From Dryomyza anilis (taxonomy: Eukaryota; Arthropoda; Insecta; Diptera; Dryomyzidae): a stretch of 64,000 nt of DNA. The notes beneath the pieces were generated by a model. It was given only the letters and a program-made list of their open reading frames with translations. It was not told the DNA's origin and did not search any database. The DNA lies in NCBI GenBank assembly GCA_951804985.1, contig OX638132.1, positions 23,350,617-23,414,616 on the forward strand. Direction: 5' to 3'. Made by a program: the position numbers and the translations under genes. Below are positions 11,983 through 24,833 of this stretch, piece by piece (position 1 is the first letter of the stretch; every line of letters begins with the position of its first letter).

Positions 11983-12930
11983 TGATCAGGCAGCCTTATT
12001 TCAAATCAGGCAATCACATCAGTGCATGATTCAAAACGTGACGCTATTCGAAATTGCTATCCTGAACAGCCTTCCTGATCTTACCCTTATCCTAATCATA
12101 TAATTAAATTCTTCCGAAGATATAATAATTGTTTGGCGCTACAGTCCTGTATAGAACTTTGGCCGAGCTCTCTCACCATTTGAGCTTTGCGAGTTATATT
12201 TGTACTCAAATTGGTGGAACCTACAGTTTATTCCGAATCCGAACGGCGGATGAGAGCTTTTCATAGGCAATGTTTTACTCTCGTAGGTTTGCCATTTACT
12301 GCCGAGAGGTAGCGTCGCATAGAAAAATGTTTTCTATGAAAAAGAGGTTGGTAGTCGCTGGGGATCGAACCACGGACCTTTCGGCTCGTAGTCGAACGCA
12401 CCAGCGACTTTTCGCTCGTAGTCCAACGCACTAACCAGACGAGCTACCGACGCTACGAAGATGCTTTATCAAATTAGAGACCTTTGAAACAAAATATAGT
12501 TTTGTGAATAAAGTTGTCTCAATAATTTTTGCAATGACAAAAAGTCAACGTTTTGAGTCTAATTGAGATATATCAAATTTTAAAAAAATTTAGAATTTTA
12601 ATTTTCTATGCATTTTATATTATTAGTATAATTTTACTACCAAATTTTATTATAAAAGGTTTTTAATAATATCTCGATCATATTATATTAATACGATATA
12701 CATTCAGATTAAGTGTCACATCAGTTTTCATTATGTCAGGTTTCATTATGTCAGGTTTCATTAGATCAGGATTTTAATGCAGGTTGTGGTTTTTAAATTA
12801 GGAATATCCTAGTCGACCTAGGTAAGAATCACTTCAGATGACATTTGGTAGGGATGCCTTATCGTATTCTGATTTGTTACGAATGCGAAATAAGGCTAAT
12901 CTTATCCAATTTCCACTCGGATAGTTAAAA
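11983..12930 (+). repeat. direct duplication, copy P2 (interrupted by SINE S2)
   Basis: This second copy of 11215-11850 keeps the same block order. It is split at 12122-12455 by a minus-strand SINE and also holds a local TTCATTATGTCAGG triplication near 12727-12765. Confidence 0.8.
12122..12455 (-). mobile_element. tRNA-derived SINE, copy S2, variant head
   Basis: The body matches the other SINE copies but the tRNA-like head differs. Its B box reads GGTTCGATCCC, and about 28 bases of the head (GACTACGAGC...) are duplicated. The repeat CGAAGAT flanks it at 12115-12121 and 12456-12462. Copy P1 of the surrounding duplication preserves the empty site. Confidence 0.88.
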
Positions 12931-13513
12931 ATGTATTTATTTCATTTCAAGTGTTTCTTATTATAACTCAACACACACGACAGTTATTATTCACACAAAA
13001 ATTATATCTGTAATGTGTAAAAAATATAAAAATACCATAATTTCAATAATTCATTCACATTTCGTAAAATTTCACGTCAAAAATTCCAATTAGAGGAATA
13101 TTATTTCAAGTTAATAATTGTATCAATTAAACCTAGTAATAGCCTTCATTCGCATTAACTATTTTCTGATTACAATCAATGTGGTAAAAATCATAAAAAA
13201 TATCATTCCGCTATCGTTCTCGGATTAGGAGATTGCAAACTTTACCAATTATATTCTAGTTTCATACATTTGTGCCATTTTTGTTAATTTATTCCAAGAA
13301 ATGCAAGTGATATCCTTTATTCTAACTAACTTATTTCAGATCTCTATCAACAAATTGCTTGTCAAGAATTTTTAAAAAATTTTCAAACTTTAAATATTTC
13401 TACAAAGTTTTGGAGAATTAATAGACAATATTCTTTAATGCATAATTATACTTAAATATTTTTTATAAAGTAAAAATACATTAAGGAAATCTACGAATTC
13501 GTTTTGAATTTAT
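12931..13513. other. AT-rich non-coding DNA
   Basis: No gene or recognised repeat is seen. Confidence 0.5.
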
Positions 13514-13735
13514 ACACGCAGAAAAATATATTACATAAATAATAGTTTTTTACTATTAAAAATAGTCAATAGGTTAAATTATTATTTTAATCGGGAAACA
13601 CCATTAAATACTAGAAAATACCATGACATTGACATTGAGTTTATTTGAAAAGATTTATTTTTTGCATACTATTAAATCAATATTTGTCCTATTGACCAAT
13701 TTTAATGGGATTTGAGAGAATTTTTTTCTGGGTGT
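13514..13735. mobile_element. small TIR element (MITE), family K, copy K3
   Basis: About 222 bp bounded by ACACGCAGAAAAA and its inverted partner TTTTTCTGGGTGT, with TAT/ATA at the junctions. The interior is AT-rich without a frame. Similar ends bound 45176-45415 and 45778-46432. Confidence 0.65.
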
Positions 13736-15509
13736 ATAATTTTGTTAAAAAAAAGTGCCTTTTGTATGTTTGAGACAAATATATTATATCAATACGAAAA
13801 AATAAAGGTTTTTACTAAGTGACGAATTAGAATTAATAATGTTTCAGAGCTCTGACAAAATCTCATGTTTATTATACATGTTATATGAAACATATCAGTT
13901 ATATGAAACAAAATAGCCCAAAGTAATTTGTGCAAAACATTAATAAACATTTTTGTGTGTGTTATTCATACCTCATGCATGAATGCTTCATATTAAATTA
14001 ATGTTAATAACCCATATATTTCATTTGATTTAATGTAAGTTTTACAACTTTTCTGAATTTTAGGAGCGTATATATAAATCTGACAAAGAAGGACCAACTA
14101 TATTTATATAATAACACTTTAGTATAACTTAATGCGTGTGATACATACGTAGTTAAACTTTGCTGCTTCACAGAGCTAACTTTACTTGAACATTTATATA
14201 TCACACATATATTTGAGTCAAACGAAATAAATGCTTGGCAGCAGACAATACCTAAAACGATGCGTACAAGGCTAAAGTTTCAAACAAATCAAAGACAATG
14301 ATTCAGATTCAGCATGAGATTTATACAGCGCTCGGGTATTTGAATAAAAATGGATTTTGGACAAAATTTATTATTGGCGGCAGAAGAAAGACGACGAGGA
14401 CAACCAACGACCAACGACAACGACATGCAAGCGCCAGCAACATATGAAACTCTGGCAGCCAAGGAGAAAAGCTTCAAAAGTCAGCAGTAAAATAGGCATA
14501 TTAAACAGAGTGAAAAAAAGAAGACATCGAAAAAGTTTATACATCTTTTGTCTTCACTAAATGTGCGATTGTTTTAAAATATTTGCGCAAAGTTTGCATT
14601 TGGAAATATTTGTTGGCTTTGTACCCTTACAATGTGTAAAGTTTGCCTATAAGTCTACCGACTGTTGGACGAAGTTTTAACATATGAAAGTCAATGAAAT
14701 ACAATAAAAAATTCGTTGAATATTTATATTGCCGGCAAAGTTTTTTGAAGGTTAACGCGGCAATAGTAACGACAGACGTAGCATCTGTGCCAGAAGAAGA
14801 AAAAAAATCAAAAGTTGGCAAATGACAGCTGGAAACATTTTTTTTTTGTTTATTTTTCATTTGCAATGAGTCACATGCTGCACCCGGCATGTTGAATGCA
14901 AATTAAAGTTTTACACTTACAATAGGTACCAGGCAAATGTAAAAGTTTCGCATTTATATTGTTCACAGGTAACAGTAGTTGAAAGGCGTAATAAATCACT
15001 TGTGAAACGATTAAACTTAAAGAGAAGAAATGGAAAATATATTAAAAAAACTTGTAAGAAATAAAATTGTAGAATATATTTTATTCTTTTATTCATCGAT
15101 GTCAATTCATGGAGTCAGTTTGTGACTTAAAAAAATAAGAAAATGTCAAATAAAATGGGTTAGAAAGTATAATCTGTTGTTAAATTAAGATCAATTAAGA
15201 TCAATTAAGATAAGTAAATTAAGATAAGTAATTTTTAACTCATGTTTTAGACAATTAAATTACTTTACTACTTTCTTTTTTAAAAGGTTCGAAAAGTTGA
15301 AATTTACAAAAATACATGTGTAACGGGTTTTTTTTTTTGTTTGTTTAATAAATCATTTTTTTTAACAAAGTGGTTCATTTTCTACAATATGATAAAGCAA
15401 ATAAGTATTTGCAACAAACAATTTTTGCGAATTATAACACCAAATAACAATGTACGCTGTTCTTAATGGAAATAAGGCTTGGTTTTATTTTGGATTTTCT
15501 GAAATTTTA
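13736..15509. other. non-coding DNA, mixed composition at 14290-14900
   Basis: The parts with less AT bias (about 14290-14480 and 14740-14890) hold only short frames on both strands without domains. A short TTAAGATCAA tandem lies at about 15186-15230. Confidence 0.45.
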
Positions 15510-16385
15510 ATTTCAGTGTTTTTATTCTTTGGTTATTATTTTACATTTGTGTCATATTTGGTTTGTTAGTGTTTTTGCACATTTTATTTTTATTTTTCTG
15601 TTTTTTTGGTTTTTGATTGTTATGGATTTTCTTTTATTTTTATTAATGTTTTACAATTTTGTGTTTTTTTTTCGTTCATGTTTTGCTTTTTGCATTTTTT
15701 GTTTGATTCTCTGTTTGTTTTTGTTTTTGAGTTTGACTTTGTGTTTTTATTCCATCCTTTTTTTTTTTGTGTTTTTTTTCAATTTTTGTGTTTTTTTTTG
15801 TTTGCCTTTGTTTTTGAGTTTTCGTGTTTTTTGTTTTTTTTTTGTTTTCGGTTTTTTATTTTGTTTTTGTGTATTAAATTTTGTTTATGTGCTTGTTTAT
15901 GTGTTTGCTTTTGCTTTTGTTTTTGATTTGTATATTCTTTATTTTATGTTTTTTTTTGTGCTTTTGCTTTTTTGTGGTTTTTCTTTTTGTTCATGAGTTT
16001 TTGTTTTGTTGTTGTGTTTTTGCTTTTCTTTTTGTTTCTGTGTTTTTGCTTTTACTTTTATTTTTTGCTTTTGATTTTGTTTTTTTTTTCTTTTCTTTTT
16101 GCCATTTTGTGTTTTTTTTTTCTTTTAGTTATTTTGCGTTTCTTTTTGTATGTTTTTGGTTTTGTATTTTTGCTTATGTTTTTGCCCTTTTCTAAGCTGC
16201 TTTGTTTTTTGCTTTTGTTTTTGCTATTTTGTATTTTCTTTTTATTTATTTTGCGTTTGTTTTAGTATGTTTTTTGTTTTGTGTTTTTGCTTATGTTTTT
16301 GTCCTTTTGTTTGAGCTGTTTTGATTTTGTGTTTGTTTTTTTGATTTTCTCTTTGTGTTTTTGTATTTTTTTTTTGTATTTGAGT
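15510..16385 (+). repeat. T-rich (TTTTTG/TTTTGC) array, second locus
   Basis: It has the same word composition as 2190-3110 but no clear long tandem unit. The Phe-rich frames (up to 155 codons) follow from the T content. Its origin may be the T-rich section of the Helitron-like family. Confidence 0.7.
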
Positions 16386-17544
16386 GTTGTAGATCATATT
16401 TAAAAATAAGAACCGATAAAAAAAGGTCAGTTATTTTCATCGTTAGTTTGAACTAAGCTCTGCCTAAAATTTCGATTGCAATTTACTAAAAACGATATGT
16501 ATAAAAATCAGCAAACGCGAATTATATAGAATTGATATATGTGATGTCGTTGGCAATATTTTGATCTCATTTTATTGAGTAGTGTAATTTTTATTTTTAT
16601 TAAAATTTATGTAGCTCCGGGTGTATGAGAATATATGAAATATGTAATTATTTAGATATTTCTAATATTAAATATTTACGCCACTAGAGAGCTCAGCAAA
16701 TACAAAAATGAAAAGTATAAAGCCATATCGGATTGACGAATCGACTATTAAATCGAAATTTGTCAGATGTTTTCTGTACAAAAAAAATAAAATATTCATA
16801 CCTCACTGACTGCCTGGTAGCCAGCCTCTCTCATTGTGCTGGAAATGCTATGATGGACAGGGCTGCTCACATCATATCGTTTATCAATCAAAAAATCTAA
16901 ATCGAACATCAAACGAAATGTGTGCGCTTGAGTGCAATATGATGCCCGTTGCTGCTGTATTGCCAGGACATACAAGGACAAAAACTTTTGTCCCAATTTT
17001 TTGGCACCAACATTTTGCGTTTTGTCATAATTTTGTTGTTGTTGTTGTTGGAATGCGGAAAATCCAAATCGATGGCAACCACCGATGCCAAGATCAAATT
17101 AAAAAATGTTGAACTGTGCCGAAAAATCAAAGTGTGAAAAAACACCATAAAATCGTTCAATATAAAGCGAAATATAAAAAGAGAAAGCAATAAAAAAATA
17201 TTTTTTCATTTCAGCCAAAGTTCTTAGTTTGGTTTATTGCAGTTTAATTTTGAAGTATTTGAAAAATTGTTACTGTCAATTAATTAATTTGAAAACTTTT
17301 GAATTTCCTTTGAACAAATACATTCATAAAATTATATTATTTTGAATGTACCGTTTGATTTTATTCGTAGGAATACCTCCTCGGTAGACATTATCAAGAC
17401 AAAAAATACTTCCCCGAAGTGGTCCGAATCAAAAAATTATTGACACAAAAAACAAATTTCCAGTCCACCGATCACTGAAATAAATACAACAAAGTGAGAA
17501 AAAAAAGTTTACGCAGTAAATTCCATTATTTTTGTTTTATTCGA
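16386..17544. other. non-coding DNA
   Basis: The segment 16796-17110 is less AT-rich and has overlapping short frames on both strands with no domain and a GTT/GTTG run. Nothing recognisable is present. Confidence 0.45.
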
Positions 17545-17730
17545 AACGACTCGCAGAACCAACAACGAGTCGAAATTATTAAAATTGACTACTGAAATTC
17601 GAATTCGTATATCTTTCCATCATGAAAAGGCAAACCTTACTAAAGAGAAATGTCGAAAGAGCGGCAAGAAATATGGCGTCGTTTGCTGTCCCTGTCAGTC
17701 TACTTTTGTAGCGTCCCTGTTGAAAAACCC
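17545..17730 (+). mobile_element. inverted-repeat MITE, family E, half copy E1
   Basis: It matches the right half of the foldback elements at 58155-58480 and 59887-60211, including CATATTTCTTGCCGCTC in inverse and the end TAGCGTCCCTGTTGAAAAAC. The left arm is missing. Confidence 0.8.
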
Positions 17731-18186
17731 TATATATGAATTAAAAAATTTTATCTGGATAGATTTACGAGATTTCGGGAAATAACTGTTGTACTGAGCT
17801 TTCAAAAAGGTCACATATATTTGTAAATATCTCGCGTTTAATAAAACTCATATGCTAAATTGTTATATTGAATGAAAGGTAATTAAATATCCACAAACAT
17901 TTAGTACAACACTTTGGAATTGGTTCACTGGTTTAAGAGAACTTCTATAGAACTCGAAAAATGTGATTTTTTTTTACCAAAACTTTATTCAAAAATGCAT
18001 TTAAAAAATGGCGAAAAATTCAAAACGCAAGCTGATGCACAGTTTGTAATATTCCATAAATTGCCTCACATTTATAAAGAAAATGACGTTAACATAAAAG
18101 AAAGCTATGGATAAACTTTGAGAACAGAAAAAATCTTGTGAAAGCATTACAATTGAGTATTAACTTAAAAAAAATTGGCATTTTAT
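17731..18186. other. AT-rich non-coding DNA
   Basis: Nothing recognisable is seen. Confidence 0.5.
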
Positions 18187-18690
18187 GTTTATACCCTATA
18201 CCCATGGGTTAAAATTAATAAAATGTATGTAAGAATATTTTAGCGCCTCTTAGTAGGCGTGACTGGTACCAAAAAGTATATATTTTTTTGATCAACATCA
18301 CTTTCCGAGTCGATTTAGATATGACCATCTGTCTGTCCGCCTATACACGATTACTTTAAAACTGCTATTCCGAATAATGTGAAATTTATTTTCAATATAT
18401 TTTAGTAGAATGGAAATTCAAAGTTCGAAAATGAGTCGAATAAGTCAACGTAATTTACTAAATCCATTACGAGATATGGGTTTACTATTTATGATCACAT
18501 ATCTTGTTAAGTATTAAAGATAAAGTTATTAAAAATAAAATTTATTAAAATTATATATCAAAAGGTGCTGAAAAAATGAGCGTGATCCGTTCACATTTTT
18601 TATTTTTATGCCTATTTGTATAGCACTCAATTATATTTCGTTCACATAACTTTTTTTTATATTAAAATGTTACCTACACATTTTTGTCAT
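18187..18690 (+). mobile_element. family A mini-me-like element, decayed copy A4
   Basis: It follows the order of copy A1: TACCCTATACCC, then GCGCCTCTTAGTAGGCGTG, a CTGTCTGTCCG run, TCAATATATTTTAG and AAAATGAGTCGAATAAGTCA. Many substitutions mark it as old. Confidence 0.75.
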
Positions 18691-18789
18691 TGATAAACTA
18701 ATTTTGGAAAATTAAAATTTTTGTATCATCTTACCTTCTCGATTATTTACATTTTTTTTTAAATGATTTTTTTTTTAATTTTTGTTGAA

Positions 18790-19480
18790 ACAAATTCTTT
18801 AAACTCAACACGCCGAAATTCACCACGCCGAAATTCACTACGCCGAACTTCACCACACCTAACTCAAACATAAATAAACTCAACACATCGAAACTCACCA
18901 CATCAAAACTCACTGCATCGAAACTCACCATACTAAAACTGACTAAAACTCACCACATTAAAACTCAAGAAATGCACCACACCTAAACTCACCAACACTT
19001 TAAACTCACCACGCCGAACTTCACCACGTCGAAATTCACTACGCCGAACTTCACCACCCAGAAATTCGCCATACTAAAACTGACTAAAACTCACCACTCT
19101 AAAACTCAAGAAATTCACAAGAACTTACCACACAGAAATTTGCTACGCCCAAATTCACCACACTGAAATCCACCATAAATAAACTTACCACATCGAATCT
19201 CACCATAGTAAAACTGAATAAAACTCACCACAATAAAACTCAAGAAATTCACTACACCTAAACTCACCAACACTTTAAACTCACCACACCGTAATTCACT
19301 ACGCCGAAATTCACCACACCGAAACTCACCATACTATAACTGAATAAAACTCACCACTCTAAAACTCAAGAAATTTACAACACCGCACTGAAAATCACCA
19401 CACCAAAACTCACCACACCAAAACTCACCACATCAAAACTTAACATAATAAAACTCACCACACGAAAAATTGTATTCTAA
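18790..19480 (-). repeat. CACCAC-type minisatellite with higher-order units
   Basis: It is built of ACTCACCAC-NNN-CGAA/TAAA units of 15-20 bases. A longer phrase opening CCATACTAAAACTGACTAAA recurs at 18928, 19069, 19203 and 19329, giving a higher-order period of about 125-143 bp. The same simple unit forms the centre of the Helitron-like elements at 29600-30040 and 61885-62740, so this is probably an expanded core of that family without its ends. Confidence 0.8.
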
Positions 19481-22400
19481 TAAAAAATTATTTTTTTTTA
19501 TATGTACATCATAGGACCTAAATTGAAACCGGAAGAGATATAAAAAAAATTGTGGAACCCGAACCGGCATCAGAATCCTTATAATTTCTTATTTTAACCC
19601 GAATCCAAACTATTATTTTATATTATTTATTGGAAATGATTTTTGTTCCAGATTTATATATAATGTTATTATCACTTTGGTTTTATCACTTCGGACTTTT
19701 TTTTTCATTTTTATTTATTTTTTTTTAAATTTAATTATCATATAACCGTATTCTTTAAAACAAATACTTTAATAAATTCTGTATTTAAACTAGATTTGTA
19801 CAGTTTGTAGAACATACCTCATGTTATATGCGTGCCAAAAAGTTATAAGAAAAAAATAACAATAAACATTTTTGCGTTGAAACAGGACATTATATCTACA
19901 AACAAAAAAAAAATTGAAAATATATGTATAGGTATATTATGTATATATTTTTTAATTTCATAAAAAGAAAATTGTAAAAATGCTCGCTGAAGCAGAGAGA
20001 CGATGTTTTAATTCAGTTTAACAATTTCATTAAGCAGCAGCTATTTATTTTTTAATATTTTAAATTTGTTTCATTTTTTTTTTTAATGTTATTTTGAATG
20101 CTACATTGTTTTTTATTATGTTTTATGTTGATACTGCTTTTTGCACGCTGTGATCTCTGATGCAAGTGAATGCAACACAAACGGAAAAGCTGCAAACGCC
20201 ATTAGGAAAAATGAAATGCATTCGCTTCAACACGCCGCGGCTACAGCAGCACAAACATCGACCAGGGTAACTACACAAAATGGAAGTAACGAAAAAATTG
20301 CCACATAAAGTAAAAAAAAAAAAAACAAACAAAATCTCAACCTAGATGTGAAACGAAAACTGCTACAACAACACTGCAATGCATTTAAATCAAAATAATA
20401 ATTTCCTCAATCGTGCTGTGTTTCCGGCCGTTCGTTGCGCAAAGAAAGCAACAAATGTAATTTAAAAAAAAAAAAACACATCTAAAATATTTCAGTATAC
20501 TGTGAGTGCACTCAAATGTTTTCAAACAATTTTTTTTTGTTTGTTTTCTTTCAAGTTTTTGTTAATTTTGAAATTGTTATTTCAGCATTTTTTCTGACGG
20601 CTTCTGTAGATGGTTCTTCTTCACACAGTTATTGTTTAAATTAATGTTTGTCTGCCTCGGAGAACTTTGTGCTTTTGTACATTTGCAAGTAAGTTTCTCT
20701 TCTAAGTTTATAATTTATATATATATATAAACAAAATCAAGTTCTCTTCGAAATACGAAATCGAGATTAAGATGAATCTCAAAAGTCCAGACGAGATTCA
20801 AGAACGAGATCGTTTCTTTCGAAAATCTTTCGAAAATCTTTCGAAGTCTTTATTAGAATCCCAGAATCCATCAGAATACATCAAAATTACTTTGTGGATA
20901 AAGAAATAGAATCTTTTGTGGTTTAATGGTTCCACTGATAGTGTCTTGTGTAATATTTTATAATTTAAGTTGAGTTCCTAATATTTATATTTTACCCACA
21001 ATAAAATAATGGTTACAGAAAGATTTTAACTTTATAGTAGCTTTTTGCATTATATTCACTCACTTCAAGACATTAATTTTATTTCAAGACACGAATTGTC
21101 GCCGACACTACGCATGAAAATCAAATGAATGTGTTGCTCACAACAATAAAGCACAAGTAGTGTCAAATCAAAACACAAACAAGACGTAGTTGTAGTGAAG
21201 TAGTGTAGTCTATAATGATGTGCAATAAGAATTCAAATACTGAAATGAACTGCTTATAATACTGAGACACAGAGCATTTTATATAATTATTTTTTTTATA
21301 TAACTCTTACTCCAAGGAATTTTTATTAATATTAAAATATAGAAAAAATTCAAAAGCTATAAGAAAATCATAAAATATTTTATATTATAATTTTTATTTA
21401 TCGAAAAATGTTGTTGTATATATTTCTTATCGATCAATGCGTTGTTTTTGTCGTACACATTTTGTTTTGTTGTAATAATGTTTGTTGTATTTTTTATAAA
21501 CATATAAATACCGACAACAACGCCGTCGATCGCCGAATGGCAAATTTGTTATTATTTTCAATATAAGTCTTCTGTTTCGATACTCGTAGCGTTCACTCGC
21601 TGTACTTGTTGAATTTTCAGCGACAGTAGTGTCATTTGGTTTTGTTTTTCAATGTATTGAACATTTTGAAACAAAAATGTCTTGACACTACTTGACAACA
21701 TTAAAGCCAATACTGCAGTGAAGTCGCCTGAACTGAGTCACAATTAAATTCCATTACCATAAGAGAAGACATCAGATATATGTGGCTTTTGTACTGCCTT
21801 CGCTGCGTTTTATCGCTTCAATCAGATTAATTGCCTTACAGGAATCGCTTCCAAAGCTTCCCAAATTATTAAATTTACACCTCATTCAATAGAGCATTAA
21901 CAAAATTCGCCATACTTATAAATAAAGTGCATGTGAAAAATATAAGAGTAAAATGTCTGTTGAAAATATATCTCTGCTAACACATGTGTAAATCATTCGT
22001 CTGGCAATTGCTCTACAGAAAACATGTGCGCTGGTACTTCGAACCCACATCACGCCAAAGACGCAACGTATTCTGATGACGTGTGAGTGATAAGAATAAC
22101 TGTATCTTGGTGTTGTTTTTGACGTTTTATTTATGTTGCTATTGCACAATTTTTCACACTGAGTTTCGCCCTCGACATAGGGTTGATGAACTGCAAACGT
22201 TGCCAAATCAACATTGCGGAGAATAACAGCAACACGTATCAGCAGCATCAACATTAAGCGGAAATAGCAGTGCACACGGACGAGACGACGCACCTTGCGG
22301 CGCCACATTCTTTTGATTTCAATGCGTTGGCTGCAGCACACACAGCATGACGTAAATAATTTTGGACTTGAGAAAATGTTTTTATGGTTGTTTATCTAAT

Positions 22401-22529
22401 GCATATGTTTGGCATTGCAATCAGCTGAAACAATTTTGACAGAATTAGAATTACAAATGGACTTGTCTCAAAACAATATAGTGTTTTTATTGTGAATTTC
22501 CATCCGAGAATTATCTGGTAATGAATTGT
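19481..22529. other. largest quiet interval of the first third
   Basis: Mostly AT-rich with balanced islands at about 20110-20460 and 21480-22340. A word cluster GTAGTGTC/GACACTAC lies at 21104-21692. A minus-strand frame at 21916-22341 opens with GTG and lacks a domain. A triplicated TTTCGAAAATC word lies at about 20817-20845. Confidence 0.4.
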
Positions 22530-22542
22530 TGGGCAAATAATT

Positions 22543-22858
22543 AATATATAATAGTTTGGCGCTACAGTCCTGTATAGAACTTCGGCCGAGCTCTCTCACC
22601 ATTTTGAGCTGTACGTGTTATATTTGTACTCAAAGTGGTGGGACCTACAGTTTATTGCCGAATCCGAACGGCGGGTGAGAGCTTTTTCATAGGCAATGTT
22701 TTACTCTCGTAGGTTTGCCATTTACTGCCGAGAGGTAGCGCGGTATAGAAAAATGTTTCTATGAAAAGATGTTGTTAGCCCCAGTCCAGGCTTGAACCGG
22801 GGACCCTTCGGCTCGCAGTCCAACGCACTAACCAATGATCTACCGCGGCTACAAATAA
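22543..22858 (-). mobile_element. tRNA-derived SINE, copy S3
   Basis: Same family as S1, with a head B box GGTTCAAGCC on the minus strand. The 13-bp repeat TGGGCAAATAATT flanks it at 22530-22542 and 22859-22871, indicating a fairly recent LINE-mediated insertion. Confidence 0.92.
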
Positions 22859-23186
22859 TGGGCAAATAATTGCCTCTGGGAAAATACTCTTCGAGTGTAA
22901 TGGTCTGGAAGAAAAGTTCGGGCAATTTGAAATATTCATTATCTACGGACTGGAAATAATATAAATGGTTTCTTAGTTTTAAATAGTGTTGGCAACATAT
23001 TTACAATTTGTGCCTAGATAGCAAAAAGGCGTCGCACAAAACAATCACAGAGTGATTTCGCATGCGTGTGTGCTATATGCGAGTAATATGCGGGGCACGT
23101 CATGCGGTCGCATGCGTGCGAGCTATATGCGAGCAATATGAGATTCACTGCTTCAAAACTCGCATGCGTGATGATACAATGCTGGC

Positions 23187-23535
23187 GCACGTCGTGCGAC
23201 TCATATGATATTCATATGCGAGGAAAAAAGTTGCACGAAAGTCGCACGCATGATGCTGAAATGCGAGGCACGGCGTGCGACTCTTATGATGGTCATATGC
23301 GTGGAAAAAAAGTTGCACGAAACTCGCACGCATGATGCAGATATGCGAGGCATGGCGTGCGACTCATATGATGGTCATATGCGTGGAAAAACTCTCACAA
23401 ATGTCGCCCGCATGATGTGGAAATGTGGGGCACGGCGTGCGACTCATATGCGTGGAAAAAAGTCGCACGAAACTCGCACGCATGATGCTGATATGCGAGG
23501 CATGGCTTGCGACTCATATGATGATCATATGCATT
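23187..23535 (+). repeat. 81-bp minisatellite inside the foldback cluster
   Basis: Five units of about 81 bp (one shortened to about 69) each contain GGCGTGCGACTCATATGAT, CATATGCGTGGAAAAA and TCGCACGCATGATG. The array lies directly inside the outer left end. The 187-codon frame across it follows from a period divisible by three. Confidence 0.85.
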
Positions 23536-24797
23536 CCCAGTCTGCCATTCGTTTCGATATTGATGCGAGAACGATACGATATGTCGAAGAATTCGTACGA
23601 TATCGAATCAGATTTCGGTCTATTATCGCATGCCAAAACGTACTAAATTGCACGCATAGATCGTTTCGATATATCGCAGTTTTTTTCGAAACGAGAATAA
23701 ATACAATTCTGGATCGATATCGCATTGAATTATGCATTTATATCGAGATTTTCACATTGACATTATAAACATAAATAAGTGCGTCATCAATATATGACAT
23801 TCGCAATGACAAAATAAATCAAAAAAATAAAAAACTAAATATATTTTACCAAGCATCTTTTTAACTAACTATCTTCTTATCTGTCCCTCACTAATCATGC
23901 CCTCATCAGTCCATCTTCTGAATCGATCGCATCAACAAAACGCCTAACAACCTCCTTTTCAGTATTAGTATCAGCTGTAATTTGCTTCTACTGTTAACTG
24001 GGCTTTTTCTGAATATTGAAATGTTTAAATTTTATATAAACAAAAACATGTTCGAAATACAGTCAACGAACTTAGTCATTGTTTTCATTTTTAAATTTTT
24101 GAATACAAATTTTTTGACATCAAAAATAAAAATAAATAAAAACAAACGGAAAGCACACTACGTTTTGAAATTTATTTGAAATAAAATAAAGTAAAATAAA
24201 ACCAAATATATTTTCAAATCAATTGCATACATGCAGATCAAATTATGACAATATTTTCTATAGTCCATAGCTGTTTTTTAATTTCTTGTCAAGAGGATGT
24301 CTATTAATAATAACGTCAAATAAAAGATGTTTCTAAGTTATTGTAATATTTTCTTGCCACAGAAGAAAAAAATTAAATTTTCCTTCACTTCATTGCAAAA
24401 ATAAATCTAGCGGCCGAATACCCTCATGTCCTGTAAGTAGGTGCACCGAATTTTTGGGCAAACAATATATTTGGTAGCCAGTTTTGGTTTATGCAGATAA
24501 AATGCACCATAAACCTAATATATCGTCTTTTTTATAATTGTTGGTACAAAGGAAAATTTCTACAGTCCATATTGAAGACATTTGCAATATTCTGCAATTG
24601 TTATTGAAATTATTGTTCTATATTGCTTGTAAAAAATATTGCTATATCGATATGAAAAATGTATAAATATCGAATCCTATCATAACATTTTTTTGTTCGA
24701 GAAATTTTAAAAATTAGTTGCGATAAAGCAACGAGATTGAACGTTTTTATCGATGTTAGTACGAGAAAGCTTCGAGGTGTCGAAGTGCTCCGAGACG

Positions 24798-24833
24798 TGG
24801 CATACTGGGTATATATATATACCCAGTATGCCA
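24798..24833. repeat. perfect 36-bp palindrome at element junction
   Basis: The arms TGGCATACTGGGTATATA and their exact reverse complement meet without a spacer. Each arm carries the end sequence of the ATCGATATCG-rich family, so two copies meet head to head, or tail to tail, at a TATA-like site. Confidence 0.9.

Noticed and set aside
13514..13735. Possible exact TA target duplication for K3
   Set aside because: The junctions are palindromic (TAT/ATA), so duplication and terminal repeat cannot be told apart by eye.
21916..22341. 141-codon minus-strand frame
   Set aside because: It begins with GTG and has no recognisable domain; Arg-rich and hydrophobic parts look like read-through of non-coding sequence.
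23187..23535. CRISPR-like array
   Set aside because: Units of about 81 bp repeat with no constant repeat plus unique spacer pattern, and the DNA is animal nuclear.
23102..23768. 187-codon frame with repeated peptide
   Set aside because: It follows an 81-bp minisatellite whose period is divisible by three and runs on into a foldback element.
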